Source of the DNA: Bifidobacterium santillanense
GTDB taxonomy: Bacteria > Actinomycetota > Actinomycetes > Actinomycetales > Bifidobacteriaceae
Assembly (NCBI RefSeq): GCF_018555385.1
Contig: NZ_JAFEJS010000010.1
Location: forward strand, 29,586 to 93,585
DNA: 64,000 nt
Reading direction: 5' to 3'
Shown here: one piece after another, positions 36,100 to 43,534 of the stretch
How the letters are laid out: the number at the start of each line of letters is the position of its first letter
Numbering within the stretch: position 1 is the first letter of the stretch
Program-made: the position numbers and the translations under genes
The notes under the pieces: model-generated
Told to the model about the DNA's origin: nothing
Seen by the model: the letters and a program-made list of their open reading frames with translations, nothing else
Databases searched by the model: none

Positions 36100-37266
36100 T
36101 CAGTTGCCGATCGTCTTGTCCCAGTTGTTCTGAAGCCAATCGGTGATGCGGGTCGCATCGTCGTTGGTGTAGGAGACCGGCTTGCCCTCGATGGTGATGG
36201 CATCCTTCAGGGTGGCCTGATCAACGGTGCCGTCCTGCTTCATCGAGTCGAGCAGCACCGGGTTGGCGCCGCCCTTGAACCACAGGTTCTGGGCCTCGGC
36301 GGTGTACAGGTACTCCTCCCACAGGCGGGCGGCGGCCGGGTGCGGCGCGTCCACGTTGATGGCCTGGTTGTAGTAGCTGACGACCTGGGCCTTCGGGAAG
36401 GTCTTGTACTCCCAGTTGACGCCCTTGCTCTTCAGCTCCTTCTTGTAGGAGGCCTGGTTGTAGGTCCAGTCCATGACGACGCCGGTCTGGCCGGAGTCGA
36501 TGGTGCCGTTGGTGACGTCCACGGTGGTGAGGTTGCCGGCGTCCTTGAGCTTCTTGAAGAAGTCGAGGCCGGGCTGCAGATTCTTGATGTCGCCGCCGGC
36601 CAGCTGGTTGATCATCAGGTAGCCGTTGAAGGCGGCGCCGGCCTCGGCGGGCTTGCCGTTGAGGGCGACGGTGCCGGCGAACTTCGGATCGAGCAGGTCG
36701 TTGATCGACTTGATCTCGCCGTACTTGTCCTTGTTCCAGCCGATCGACATGATGCCGGTGTAGTCGGCGTAGTAGGCGCCGTTGGCGTCCTTGCTCTCGG
36801 CCGGGATCTTGTCCCAGGCCTGCACCTTGTACGGCGCGAAGGCGTCGGTGGAGGTGGCAGCGATGGACTGGCCGACGTCGAAGACGTCCGGCGCGGCGTC
36901 GGTGCCCTTGTTGGTCTTGGCGGCGTCGAGCTCCTCCTTGGAGGAGGCGTTCGGGTTGAGCTCGGTGATCTTGATCTTCGGGTACTTCTTCTTGAAGGTG
37001 GAGATGACCTCGCCGTAGTTGGACCAGTCGTGCGGCAGGGCGATGACGTTCAGGGCGCCCTCCTTCTCGGCGGCCTTGACCAGATCGTCCATCGTTCCGA
37101 AATCGGCGAGGGACGTGGCCTTGGCGGACTTCTGGTCGACGGTGATGGACTTGCCGGTGGAGGCGTTGCCGCCATCGGACGAAGCGCTGCTCGAACCGCA
37201 GGCGGCCATCGAGAACGCGAGCACGGCGGCAATCGTGCCGGCCGCGAACTTACGCAGGTTCTTCAT
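36100..37266 (-). CDS. ABC transporter substrate-binding lipoprotein
   Basis: The 388-residue extracellular binding protein has a lipoprotein signal with lipobox FSMAAC; lipidated Cys23 is followed by a Ser/Gly-rich spacer. The mature part has the two-lobe type II binding fold typical of proteins for ferric iron, phosphonates or polyamines (LVKAAEKEGALNVIALP; PDVFDVGQS; WNKDKYGEIKSINDLLDPKF). Which of these it binds is unresolved. It heads the four-gene operon; the promoter is not obvious in the 230 bp upstream. Confidence 0.9.
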   Translation of the reverse strand: MKNLRKFAAGTIAAVLAFSMAACGSSSASSDGGNASTGKSITVDQKSAKATSLADFGTMDDLVKAAEKEGALNVIALPHDWSNYGEVISTFKKKYPKIKITELNPNASSKEELDAAKTNKGTDAAPDVFDVGQSIAATSTDAFAPYKVQAWDKIPAESKDANGAYYADYTGIMSIGWNKDKYGEIKSINDLLDPKFAGTVALNGKPAEAGAAFNGYLMINQLAGGDIKNLQPGLDFFKKLKDAGNLTTVDVTNGTIDSGQTGVVMDWTYNQASYKKELKSKGVNWEYKTFPKAQVVSYYNQAINVDAPHPAAARLWEEYLYTAEAQNLWFKGGANPVLLDSMKQDGTVDQATLKDAITIEGKPVSYTNDDATRITDWLQNNWDKTIGN

Positions 37267-37549
37267 TGGGATTCCTCTTTACTCGTTACCCGACCAGGCG
37301 AACGGCCCGACCGGTCTCACAGGAGCCGGGGCCCGCATGCACGCCGTGCACGCACCCCGTGATTCCAAGGCAGAACGCTACGGCCGCAATCCGTCGCGAC
37401 ACCGACATCCCGGTGAACGCCGCGCGACCTTGCGCGACGCTCCGATGAATTCGAGGAAACTACAGATGAACTGAGGCATCTACGTAAGTTCCATCACTTT
37501 TGCTTCGCCGCATCCCGCCCAGTTCCGACGGCATGTTCCAGCGGCGACC

Positions 37550-37639
37550 GCGGGGGATGGCGGTTCTCCATCATGGACACGCTCCGGGCCGCTCTGGCCA
37601 AGTCTTCACGGTCCAAGACGGAGAACCGCCATCCCCCGC
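37550..37639 (+). repeat. Family A composite hairpin, copy 3
   Basis: It has a perfect 20 bp outer stem (37550-37569 with 37620-37639). The core matches the others with small insertions (GCTCT for GCTC; TCTTCAC for TCCTAC). It is the only copy not directly after a gene: it lies behind the binding-protein promoter region and points at copy 4. Confidence 0.85.
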
Positions 37640-37717
37640 TCAGTTACGTACAAACGTTACGCACCATAGCCGCTCCCCGCTCAAGCGCTACGTTTCGCGA
37701 CTTTCCTACGGAAGCGA

Positions 37718-37805
37718 GCGAGGGGTGTCGATTCTCTGTTCAGGACCGTAGGACTTGGCCGAGCGGCCCGGAGCGTGTCCGGAATAGAGAATCGACACCC
37801 CTCGC
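37718..37805 (-). repeat. Family A composite hairpin, copy 4
   Basis: It has a perfect 20 bp outer stem (37718-37737 with 37786-37805). Read on the minus strand, the core equals that of copy 1. It lies 36 nt beyond the ddl stop in the sense orientation. The remainder of 37267-37841 holds no gene. Confidence 0.87.
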
Positions 37806-37841
37806 GGTCACCCACTACAAGCAGGTGAAAGGCGCGAAACG

Positions 37842-38963
37842 CTAGCGCAGCACCCCTTCGATGAGGCGCGTGATGAGCTCGGTGTAGCCCACGCCGGTGG
37901 CCTCCCACGCCTTGGGGTACATCGAGATCGGCGTGAAGCCGGGCATCGTGTTGATCTCGTTGACCATCACGGTGCCGTCGGGGCACACGAAGGTGTCCAC
38001 GCGGCTCAGGCCGGCGCCGTCGACCGCGACGAACGCGCGGCGGGCCACGTCGCGCACGTCCTCGAGGACGCTCACGGGCAGGTTGGCCGGCACCTCGACG
38101 TGGCTCGCGGTGGAGTCCATGTACTTGGAGTCGAAGTCGTAGAACTGGTCGTCGTCGTTGTGGTCGAGGACGATCTCGCCCGGCCAGCTGGCCTCGGGCT
38201 CGGAGCCCGGCTCGGCGCACAGCACGGCGCATTCGATCTCACGGCCGTCGATGCCCTGCTCGATGAGGACCTTCCAGTCGTGCTTGCCGGCCTCGGCGAT
38301 CGCCTCTCCGAGCTGCTTGGCCTGCTCCTCGGGCGAGTGCGCGGCCTCGACCTTGGTCACGCCGAAGCTGGAGCCGGCGCGCGACGGCTTGACGAACAGC
38401 GGGTACGCGAGCTGTGCCTCGGCGACCTTCGCGAGCGCCTCTTCGGGCTTGACGGTGCGGGCGTCGACCATGATGCCGGGCGCGGTGGGGATGCCGGCGG
38501 CGTTGAGCACGACCTTGGTGTAGTGCTTGTCCATGCAGGCGGCGGAGGCGAACACGCCGCAGCCGACGTACGGGACGTCCATCATTTCGAGCAGGCCCTG
38601 GACGGTGCCGTCCTCGCCGTAGGGGCCGTGCAGCACGGGGAACACGGCGTCGACGTGGCCGAACGACTCGAGCGTGCCGTCGGCGTTGCGCGCGAAGAAG
38701 CCGTCCTTGCCGAGCGCCACGTCGAGCACGACGTCGCGCGAGCCCGGGGTCTTCTCGACGATCGGCAGCGCGCCGCCGTCGAGGTTCCAGCCGCGCGGGT
38801 CCTCGCCGTCGACGATCCACTTGCCGTCCTTCGTGATGCCGACCGGGATCGGCTCGAACTTGTCGGCGTCCAGCGCGCCCAGCACGCCCGCCGTCGAGAT
38901 GCAGGAGATCGAGTGTTCGTCGGCGCGGCCGCCGTACAGCACCACGATGCGCTTCTTGGCCAT
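37842..38963 (-). CDS. ddl: D-alanine--D-alanine ligase
   Basis: The 373-residue ATP-grasp enzyme joins two D-alanines for the peptidoglycan stem peptide. Motifs: YGGRADEHSISCIS at the N terminus, HGPYGEDGTVQGLLEMMDVPYVG, FVKPSRAGSSFGVTKV (ATP site), and GLSRVDTFVCPDGTVMVNEINTMPGFTPISMYPK at the C-terminal metal/substrate site. ATG 38963 was preferred to 38987 because homology starts at KKRIVVLYGG. The upstream gap contains two direct copies of GTCATATG. It is followed by gpsA upstream on the same strand (119 bp gap) and by hairpin A4 downstream. Confidence 0.94.
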   Translation of the reverse strand: MAKKRIVVLYGGRADEHSISCISTAGVLGALDADKFEPIPVGITKDGKWIVDGEDPRGWNLDGGALPIVEKTPGSRDVVLDVALGKDGFFARNADGTLESFGHVDAVFPVLHGPYGEDGTVQGLLEMMDVPYVGCGVFASAACMDKHYTKVVLNAAGIPTAPGIMVDARTVKPEEALAKVAEAQLAYPLFVKPSRAGSSFGVTKVEAAHSPEEQAKQLGEAIAEAGKHDWKVLIEQGIDGREIECAVLCAEPGSEPEASWPGEIVLDHNDDDQFYDFDSKYMDSTASHVEVPANLPVSVLEDVRDVARRAFVAVDGAGLSRVDTFVCPDGTVMVNEINTMPGFTPISMYPKAWEATGVGYTELITRLIEGVLR

Positions 38964-39082
38964 GTTCCTACTTGTTCCTTTCGTCATTTGCGGTCATATG
39001 CAGTCATATGTCCGTCGATCCGTCGTCGATTATCGTCCGTCACCGGACGACGGTCCATCGAACGGGGAGCATCTTCACGAAT

Positions 39083-40078
39083 TCACTCGGCGGTGATCTC
39101 GCGGCCGAACAGCTGGGAGAGCATGTCGGCGCAGGAGATACCCTCGTCGAGCACGCGGCTCATCGCGTACGCGAGCGGGGTGGGCACGCCGAGTTCGTCG
39201 CCGAGCGCGACGACGGCGTCGGTGGTGGGCACGCCCTCGGCGACGCCGTTGCTCACGCGCGTCGCCTCCTCCTTGCTCAGGCCCTTGCCGAGGTTCGCGC
39301 CGAACGTGTAGTTGCGGCTCAGGGGCGAGCCGCACGTGGCGATGAGATCGCCCACGCCGGCCAGACCAGCGAAGGTCTTCGGGTCGGCGCCGGCGGCCTG
39401 GCCGAGCGCGGTCAGTTCGGCGAGTCCGCGGGTCTCGATCATCGCGGCGGTGTTCTCGCCGTATCCGGCGCCGCGGGCCATGCCGACGGCGAGCGCGACG
39501 ACGTTCTTGAGCGAGCCGCACATCTCGAGTCCGATGACGTCGGTGGTGACGAACGGCTTGAAGTAGTCGGTGGTGCAGGCGGCGGCGACCTTCTTCGCGT
39601 GGTCGAGGTTCTCGCAGCCGACGACGGTGGCGGACGGCTGGCGCAGTGCGATCTCCTTGCTCAGATTCGGGCCGGAGATGGCGGCGAAGCGGTCGGCGGG
39701 CAGGTCGAGGGATTCGCGCACGACCTCGTCCATGCGCTTGTTGGTGCCGCGTTCGATGCCCTTCATCAGGCTCACGACGATCGCGCTCTCGGGGATCAGG
39801 CCCTTGAAGTCCGCGAGCGCGACGCGGGCGAACTGCGCGGCGATGGCGACGACGATGATCTCGGCGTCGCGCACGGCTTCGGCGCGGTCGCCGGTGGCGG
39901 TCATGTTGTCCGGCAGATGCTCGATGAACGGCAGACGCACGTGGTTGCGGTGGTTGTCGCGGATGCCTTCGACGATCTCGGGCTCGATGGCCCACATCGT
40001 CACGTCGTTGCCCGCGTCGGCCAGCACCTGACCGAAGGCGGTGCCCCATGCTCCGGCGCCCAGTACGGTGATCTTCAT
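39083..40078 (-). CDS. gpsA: NAD(P)H-dependent glycerol-3-phosphate dehydrogenase
   Basis: The 331-residue cytosolic enzyme reduces dihydroxyacetone phosphate to sn-glycerol 3-phosphate for phospholipids. It has the N-terminal Rossmann motif ITVLGAGAWGTAFGQVLA, then SGPNLSKEIALRQPSATVV and the catalytic-lysine helix CGSLKNVVALAVGMARGAGYGENT. AAGGAAG lies upstream of the ATG. Its product is the acceptor for glycerol-3-phosphate acylation and so feeds the pathway of the adjacent plsC gene, 76 bp upstream on the same strand; the pair may be co-transcribed. Confidence 0.94.
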   Translation of the reverse strand: MKITVLGAGAWGTAFGQVLADAGNDVTMWAIEPEIVEGIRDNHRNHVRLPFIEHLPDNMTATGDRAEAVRDAEIIVVAIAAQFARVALADFKGLIPESAIVVSLMKGIERGTNKRMDEVVRESLDLPADRFAAISGPNLSKEIALRQPSATVVGCENLDHAKKVAAACTTDYFKPFVTTDVIGLEMCGSLKNVVALAVGMARGAGYGENTAAMIETRGLAELTALGQAAGADPKTFAGLAGVGDLIATCGSPLSRNYTFGANLGKGLSKEEATRVSNGVAEGVPTTDAVVALGDELGVPTPLAYAMSRVLDEGISCADMLSQLFGREITAE

Positions 40079-40154
40079 AACGTTCCAGCTTCCTTACTCG
40101 TTGCTCGTATGCTCGTTGTTCTTCGACCTCACGCCATGCTACACGCGGGGTCGG

Positions 40155-41081
40155 CTAGGCGGCCGGGGTCGTGGCGCCGCCCAGCCCGAGGTCGGGCAGC
40201 GGTTTGCGGCTCATCGTGCGGTAGTCCCAGTAGCCTGCCTCGGGGAACTTCTCGCCGCGGATCTCCTCGAGCTGTGCGTTGAGCCGGCGGAAGATGCGCC
40301 AGTTGAGTTCGTTGACGGCGGCGGCCGGCGGCTCGTCGCCCCAGGAGTCCACGTCCTCGAGCAGGTCGGCGTAGTCAAGCCGCGGACCGTACTCCATGAC
40401 GACGTTCTTCCTCGGCCACGGCCACCAGTGGTTGATCGAGGCCGCGCCCCACGTCGACGCGCAGAACAGCGGCACCTCATGCCCCAGTCGGCGGGACGCC
40501 TCGAGCGCGATGAAGGCCGCGCCCTCCTTGATGCTCATCACCCACTTCTTCGGGTCGCGCGTCACCGTACCCTCGGGCCAGACGGTGAGGGGACGGCCGG
40601 AGGTGAGGATGTCGATCGACGTCTCCTCGATCTGCTTGGCCTTGCCGGAGTGGCGCTGGACCGGCTGCATGCCGACGATCTGGAACCATTTGCCGATGAG
40701 CGGCCACTTGGCCATCTCGGCCTTGGCCATGTAGCGCGGGCGACGGCCCATGTGGAACAGGCTGGCCATCGGCACGAACACGTCGAACATGGTCACGTGC
40801 GAGGCGCAGGTGATGAACGGCCCGTTCTCGGGGATGTTGTCGAGTCCCCATGCGCGCGTCCTGCAGCTGGCGTTGAAGACGACGTCGACGCCCTTGAGCA
40901 GTCGCTTGGTGCCCTTCGGGTTCTGCGCGTTGATCTCCGGGAGGTTGGCCCTGCGGCCCGGACCGGTCGGGAAGTCACGCATCGGGTCGACGAGATGGTG
41001 CCTTTTCGCGAGTTCGGCGACCCGTTCGTTGCTGAGCGGCTTGACCGCGGAGCGCGGCGACGGTTTTCCTTTGGATGCCAT
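40155..41081 (-). CDS. plsC: 1-acyl-sn-glycerol-3-phosphate acyltransferase family protein
   Basis: The 308-residue membrane-associated acyltransferase has the PlsC blocks: motif I as SHVTMFD (His95...Asp100, lacking the usual Asn before His), GRRPRYMAKAEMAKWPLIG, WPEGTVTR (block III), and VPLFCAS. The ~70-residue N terminus before the fold is polar. The ATG at 41081 was chosen over a longer frame because the family similarity starts soon after. A TACAAT -10-like box ends 7 nt before the ATG, so the leader may be very short. Confidence 0.87.
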   Translation of the reverse strand: MASKGKPSPRSAVKPLSNERVAELAKRHHLVDPMRDFPTGPGRRANLPEINAQNPKGTKRLLKGVDVVFNASCRTRAWGLDNIPENGPFITCASHVTMFDVFVPMASLFHMGRRPRYMAKAEMAKWPLIGKWFQIVGMQPVQRHSGKAKQIEETSIDILTSGRPLTVWPEGTVTRDPKKWVMSIKEGAAFIALEASRRLGHEVPLFCASTWGAASINHWWPWPRKNVVMEYGPRLDYADLLEDVDSWGDEPPAAAVNELNWRIFRRLNAQLEEIRGEKFPEAGYWDYRTMSRKPLPDLGLGGATTPAA

Positions 41082-41112
41082 GCGCCTTATTGTACGTTCG
41101 CCCCCTACCGCG

Positions 41113-41201
41113 GCCCTCCCCGTACGCACCGAATCATCCGCCGGCGACCGGGGCGACCTGATCGGTGTGCGGGCGCCCTCCCCGTGCGCACTGAATCGTC
41201 C
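41113..41201. repeat. Family E direct/inverted repeats between plsC and tetR
   Basis: A 27 bp unit (GCCCTCCCCGT-CGCAC-GAATC-TCC pattern) occurs at 41113-41139 and 41175-41201 with 24 of 27 identities. A partial inverted copy lies between them at 41160-41173. The rest of 41082-41388 also has an AAACGTG-N11-CACGTTT dyad (41301-41325) and the palindrome GAGAACGGTTCTC (41332-41344), but no gene. Confidence 0.7.
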
Positions 41202-41388
41202 CTCGCTAAAAGCATGCGCACCTCGGCATCGCGCCGAACGCACATCGGAGTCGAGCTTTCCCTATGATTCCGCCGTTGTGCCGGATGTGCGATTGTGCGG
41301 AAACGTGCGTTTGGCTCACACGTTTCTTATTGAGAACGGTTCTCTGCACAGCCATCACCCCGCCCCACCCGCCATCCAACTTACCCAT

Positions 41389-41416
41389 ATACATACCGAC
41401 CGACGGTATGTATAAT
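41389..41416 (+). promoter_or_regulatory. tetR-MFS promoter with perfect operator palindrome
   Basis: Two perfect 10 bp arms (ATACATACCG and CGGTATGTAT) flank a 5 bp centre at 41389-41413. The consensus -10 TATAAT (41411-41416) starts inside the right arm, so a bound repressor would block it. Confidence 0.85.
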
Positions 41417-41447
41417 CGGGAGTCAGACCAGGAGAAAGGAGTCCGGC

Positions 41448-42131
41448 ATGGCACGCGGCAAGAACCCCGAACGGACGCGGGCACGCATCCTCGACGCCGC
41501 CAAGCGCCTGTTCCTGACCAAGGGCTACGACGGCACGACGATGCAGGACATCGTCGACGGCCTCGGCGACCTGTCGAAGGGCGCGGTCTACTACCATTTC
41601 AGATCCAAGGAGGCCATCCTCGACGCGCTCGGCGACGAGGACCACGAGCGCCAATCCCCCGCGGCGATCCTCGACGACCCCACGCTCACCGGATTGGAGA
41701 AGATCCGCACGACGTTCCGCGCCAATGCGGACGATCTCGAGCACATGCAGCTCATGGGCATCGCCTACCCCACGCTCAGGGATCCCAAGCTCCTCGCGGC
41801 CAATCTCGACGCGTGGCGAACCACGGTCGCCGACATGTTCCACACGCTGATCCTCCAGGGCATCGACGACGGCTCGATCGCCACGAGCTATCCGCGCGAG
41901 GCGGCGGAACTGCTCGCCCTGCTGACCAACTACTGGCTCGTGCCGACCTTCTACCCGGCCACGGAGGACGAACTGCGGCACCGCGTGTCCTGTCTGGCCT
42001 CGATCTGCGCGGGACTGGGCGTGCCCGTCTTCGACGACGACCTCATCGACCGCGTCGCCCGGGCCTATGCGACCCTCGGCGCCGACGACGGCAACACCGC
42101 CGACACCGCCGAACGCAAGGAGCCCCGATGA
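41448..42131 (+). CDS. TetR-family repressor of the adjacent transporter
   Basis: The 227-residue regulator has an N-terminal HTH (RARILDAAKRLFLTKGYDGTTM, then DIVDGLGDLSKGAVYYHFRSK) and a helical effector domain. It has a strong ribosome site (AAAGGAG). Its stop overlaps the start of the MFS gene (ATGA), so both are made from one mRNA whose promoter carries a perfect palindrome, the usual arrangement for a self-regulated efflux pair. The inducer is unknown. Confidence 0.92.
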   Translation: MARGKNPERTRARILDAAKRLFLTKGYDGTTMQDIVDGLGDLSKGAVYYHFRSKEAILDALGDEDHERQSPAAILDDPTLTGLEKIRTTFRANADDLEHMQLMGIAYPTLRDPKLLAANLDAWRTTVADMFHTLILQGIDDGSIATSYPREAAELLALLTNYWLVPTFYPATEDELRHRVSCLASICAGLGVPVFDDDLIDRVARAYATLGADDGNTADTAERKEPR

Positions 42132-43381
42132 CCAGCCGCTCCCCGCTCATCTCGCGCGACTTCGTCCTGCTCGTCGCCGGCCAGGGCATCTCGCTGTTCG
42201 GCAACCTGATGCTGCGCTTCGCGATGTCGATGTGGGTGCTCGACGAGACCGGCTCGGCCACCGTCTTCGCCTCGATCCTCGCCGTCTCGGTCGTCCCGAC
42301 CATCATCCTCTCCCCGTTCGGCGGCGTGCTCGCCGACCGCGTGAACCGCCGCACGATCATGGTGGCGCTCGACGCGATCTCCGGCGCACTGGTCCTCGCG
42401 AGCCTGATCCTCTTCGCTGCGATCGGCTTCGACATGGTCGCCATCGCCGCGATGCAGGTGGCCCTCGCCGTCCTCGGCGCGTTCGAGACGCCGACCGTGC
42501 AGGCCGCGCTCCCCCAGATGTTCCGCACGCACGGCCAGGCCACCCTGCGTCAGGCGATGGCCGTCGTCAACCAGGTGCAACAGCTCGGCTCCCTGCTGCC
42601 GAGTTTCCTCGGCGGCGTGCTGTACGCGATGGTCGGCATCCGACCGATGATGGCGATCACCGTCGCGAGCTTCGCGGCGGCCGCCGCGCTCGAGTGCTTC
42701 ATCCGTCTCGGCGCGCCGGGCCGCGAGGGGTCGGCCGGCGGCGACGAGTCCCTTCCCTCCCCCATCGAGGATCTCAAGGCGGGCGTGCGCTTCCTCGTAA
42801 GGGACCGGCCGAACGTGTTCGCGCTGCTGCTGTTCGCGGCCGCGCTGAACTTCGTGATCATCGGCAACGCCGCGGTGGGCTTCCCCTACGTGATCCGCAC
42901 GGTACTGGGCTACGACGCCACCGTGTACGGCATCGCGGACGGTCTGGTGGGCGTCTCCGGGCTGATCGGCGCGTTCGTCGCCGGTCTCTTCGCCGCGCGG
43001 CTCTCGATGCGCGCGTTCCCGGCCTCGATGGTCGCGCTGGCGCTGTCGCTGCTGCCGCAGGGCGTGGCGTTCCTGCTCCCCGCGCCCCGATGGGCGCGAC
43101 TCGTGGTGCTGGTGGGCTTCACGTTCGGCACGATGGTCGCGTGCTGCTTCTCGAACCTCATCGCCGTGCCGACGATTCAGCTCAACACCCCGGACGCGAT
43201 GACCGGCAAGGTGATGTCGCTGGTGGCGGCGTTGAGCATGTGCGCCCAACCGCTCGGGCAGATGGCCTACGGGTGGGCGTTCGACCATCTGCCGGTGGCC
43301 GCGGTGCTGCTGTCCTCGGGCGCGCTGCTGGGACTGGGCGCCGCCGGCTCGATTCCCTTGGCCAGTCGATTCGAGGCATAG
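42128..43381 (+). CDS. MFS transporter (putative drug efflux)
   Basis: The 417-residue protein has ~12 hydrophobic segments. The loop 2-3 motif A variant GGVLADRVNRRTIMV is clear, and motifs in the second half (GLVGVSGLIGAFVAGLFAARLS) match the DHA3/MefA-like MFS_3 exporters. The charged central loop lies near residue 200 (RLGAPGREGSAGGDESLPSP). Co-translation with a TetR repressor supports drug or metabolite export by proton antiport; the substrate is not known. Confidence 0.9.
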   Translation: MTSRSPLISRDFVLLVAGQGISLFGNLMLRFAMSMWVLDETGSATVFASILAVSVVPTIILSPFGGVLADRVNRRTIMVALDAISGALVLASLILFAAIGFDMVAIAAMQVALAVLGAFETPTVQAALPQMFRTHGQATLRQAMAVVNQVQQLGSLLPSFLGGVLYAMVGIRPMMAITVASFAAAAALECFIRLGAPGREGSAGGDESLPSPIEDLKAGVRFLVRDRPNVFALLLFAAALNFVIIGNAAVGFPYVIRTVLGYDATVYGIADGLVGVSGLIGAFVAGLFAARLSMRAFPASMVALALSLLPQGVAFLLPAPRWARLVVLVGFTFGTMVACCFSNLIAVPTIQLNTPDAMTGKVMSLVAALSMCAQPLGQMAYGWAFDHLPVAAVLLSSGALLGLGAAGSIPLASRFEA

Positions 43382-43384
43382 GCC

Positions 43385-43524
43385 CCATTACTTAGGCGGT
43401 TTTCGCATTTCCTAGGCAGGTCCCCGGTGATACGGCCTCAAGAAACTCCCGAAATACAGCAGGTCCCGATCCGATATCGGATCGGGACCTGCCTAGGAAG
43501 TGCAAAAACTGCCTAGGAATGTGG
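43385..43524. repeat. Family C MITE-like inverted repeat (word CCTAGGCAG)
   Basis: Arms of ~40 bp (43385-43424 and 43484-43524, roughly 80% matching) each carry two copies of CCTAGGCAG (one degenerate) about 20 bp apart. Inside lies a perfect 34 bp palindrome at 43459-43492. It fills the convergent MFS/murA gap. Confidence 0.8.
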
Positions 43525-43534
43525 ATTACAGCAA

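Noticed and set aside
21563..37805. Small proteins in family A elements (similar peptides such as DTLRAARPS in several copies)
   Set aside because: The peptide similarity follows from the conserved nucleotide core. Frames have no ribosome site and pairing, not coding, is what the arms preserve.
39035..39050. CGTCCG-TCAC-CGGACG as a terminator or operator at ddl/gpsA
   Set aside because: It is only 6 bp of stem and not followed by a U tract; in GC-rich DNA this can occur by chance.
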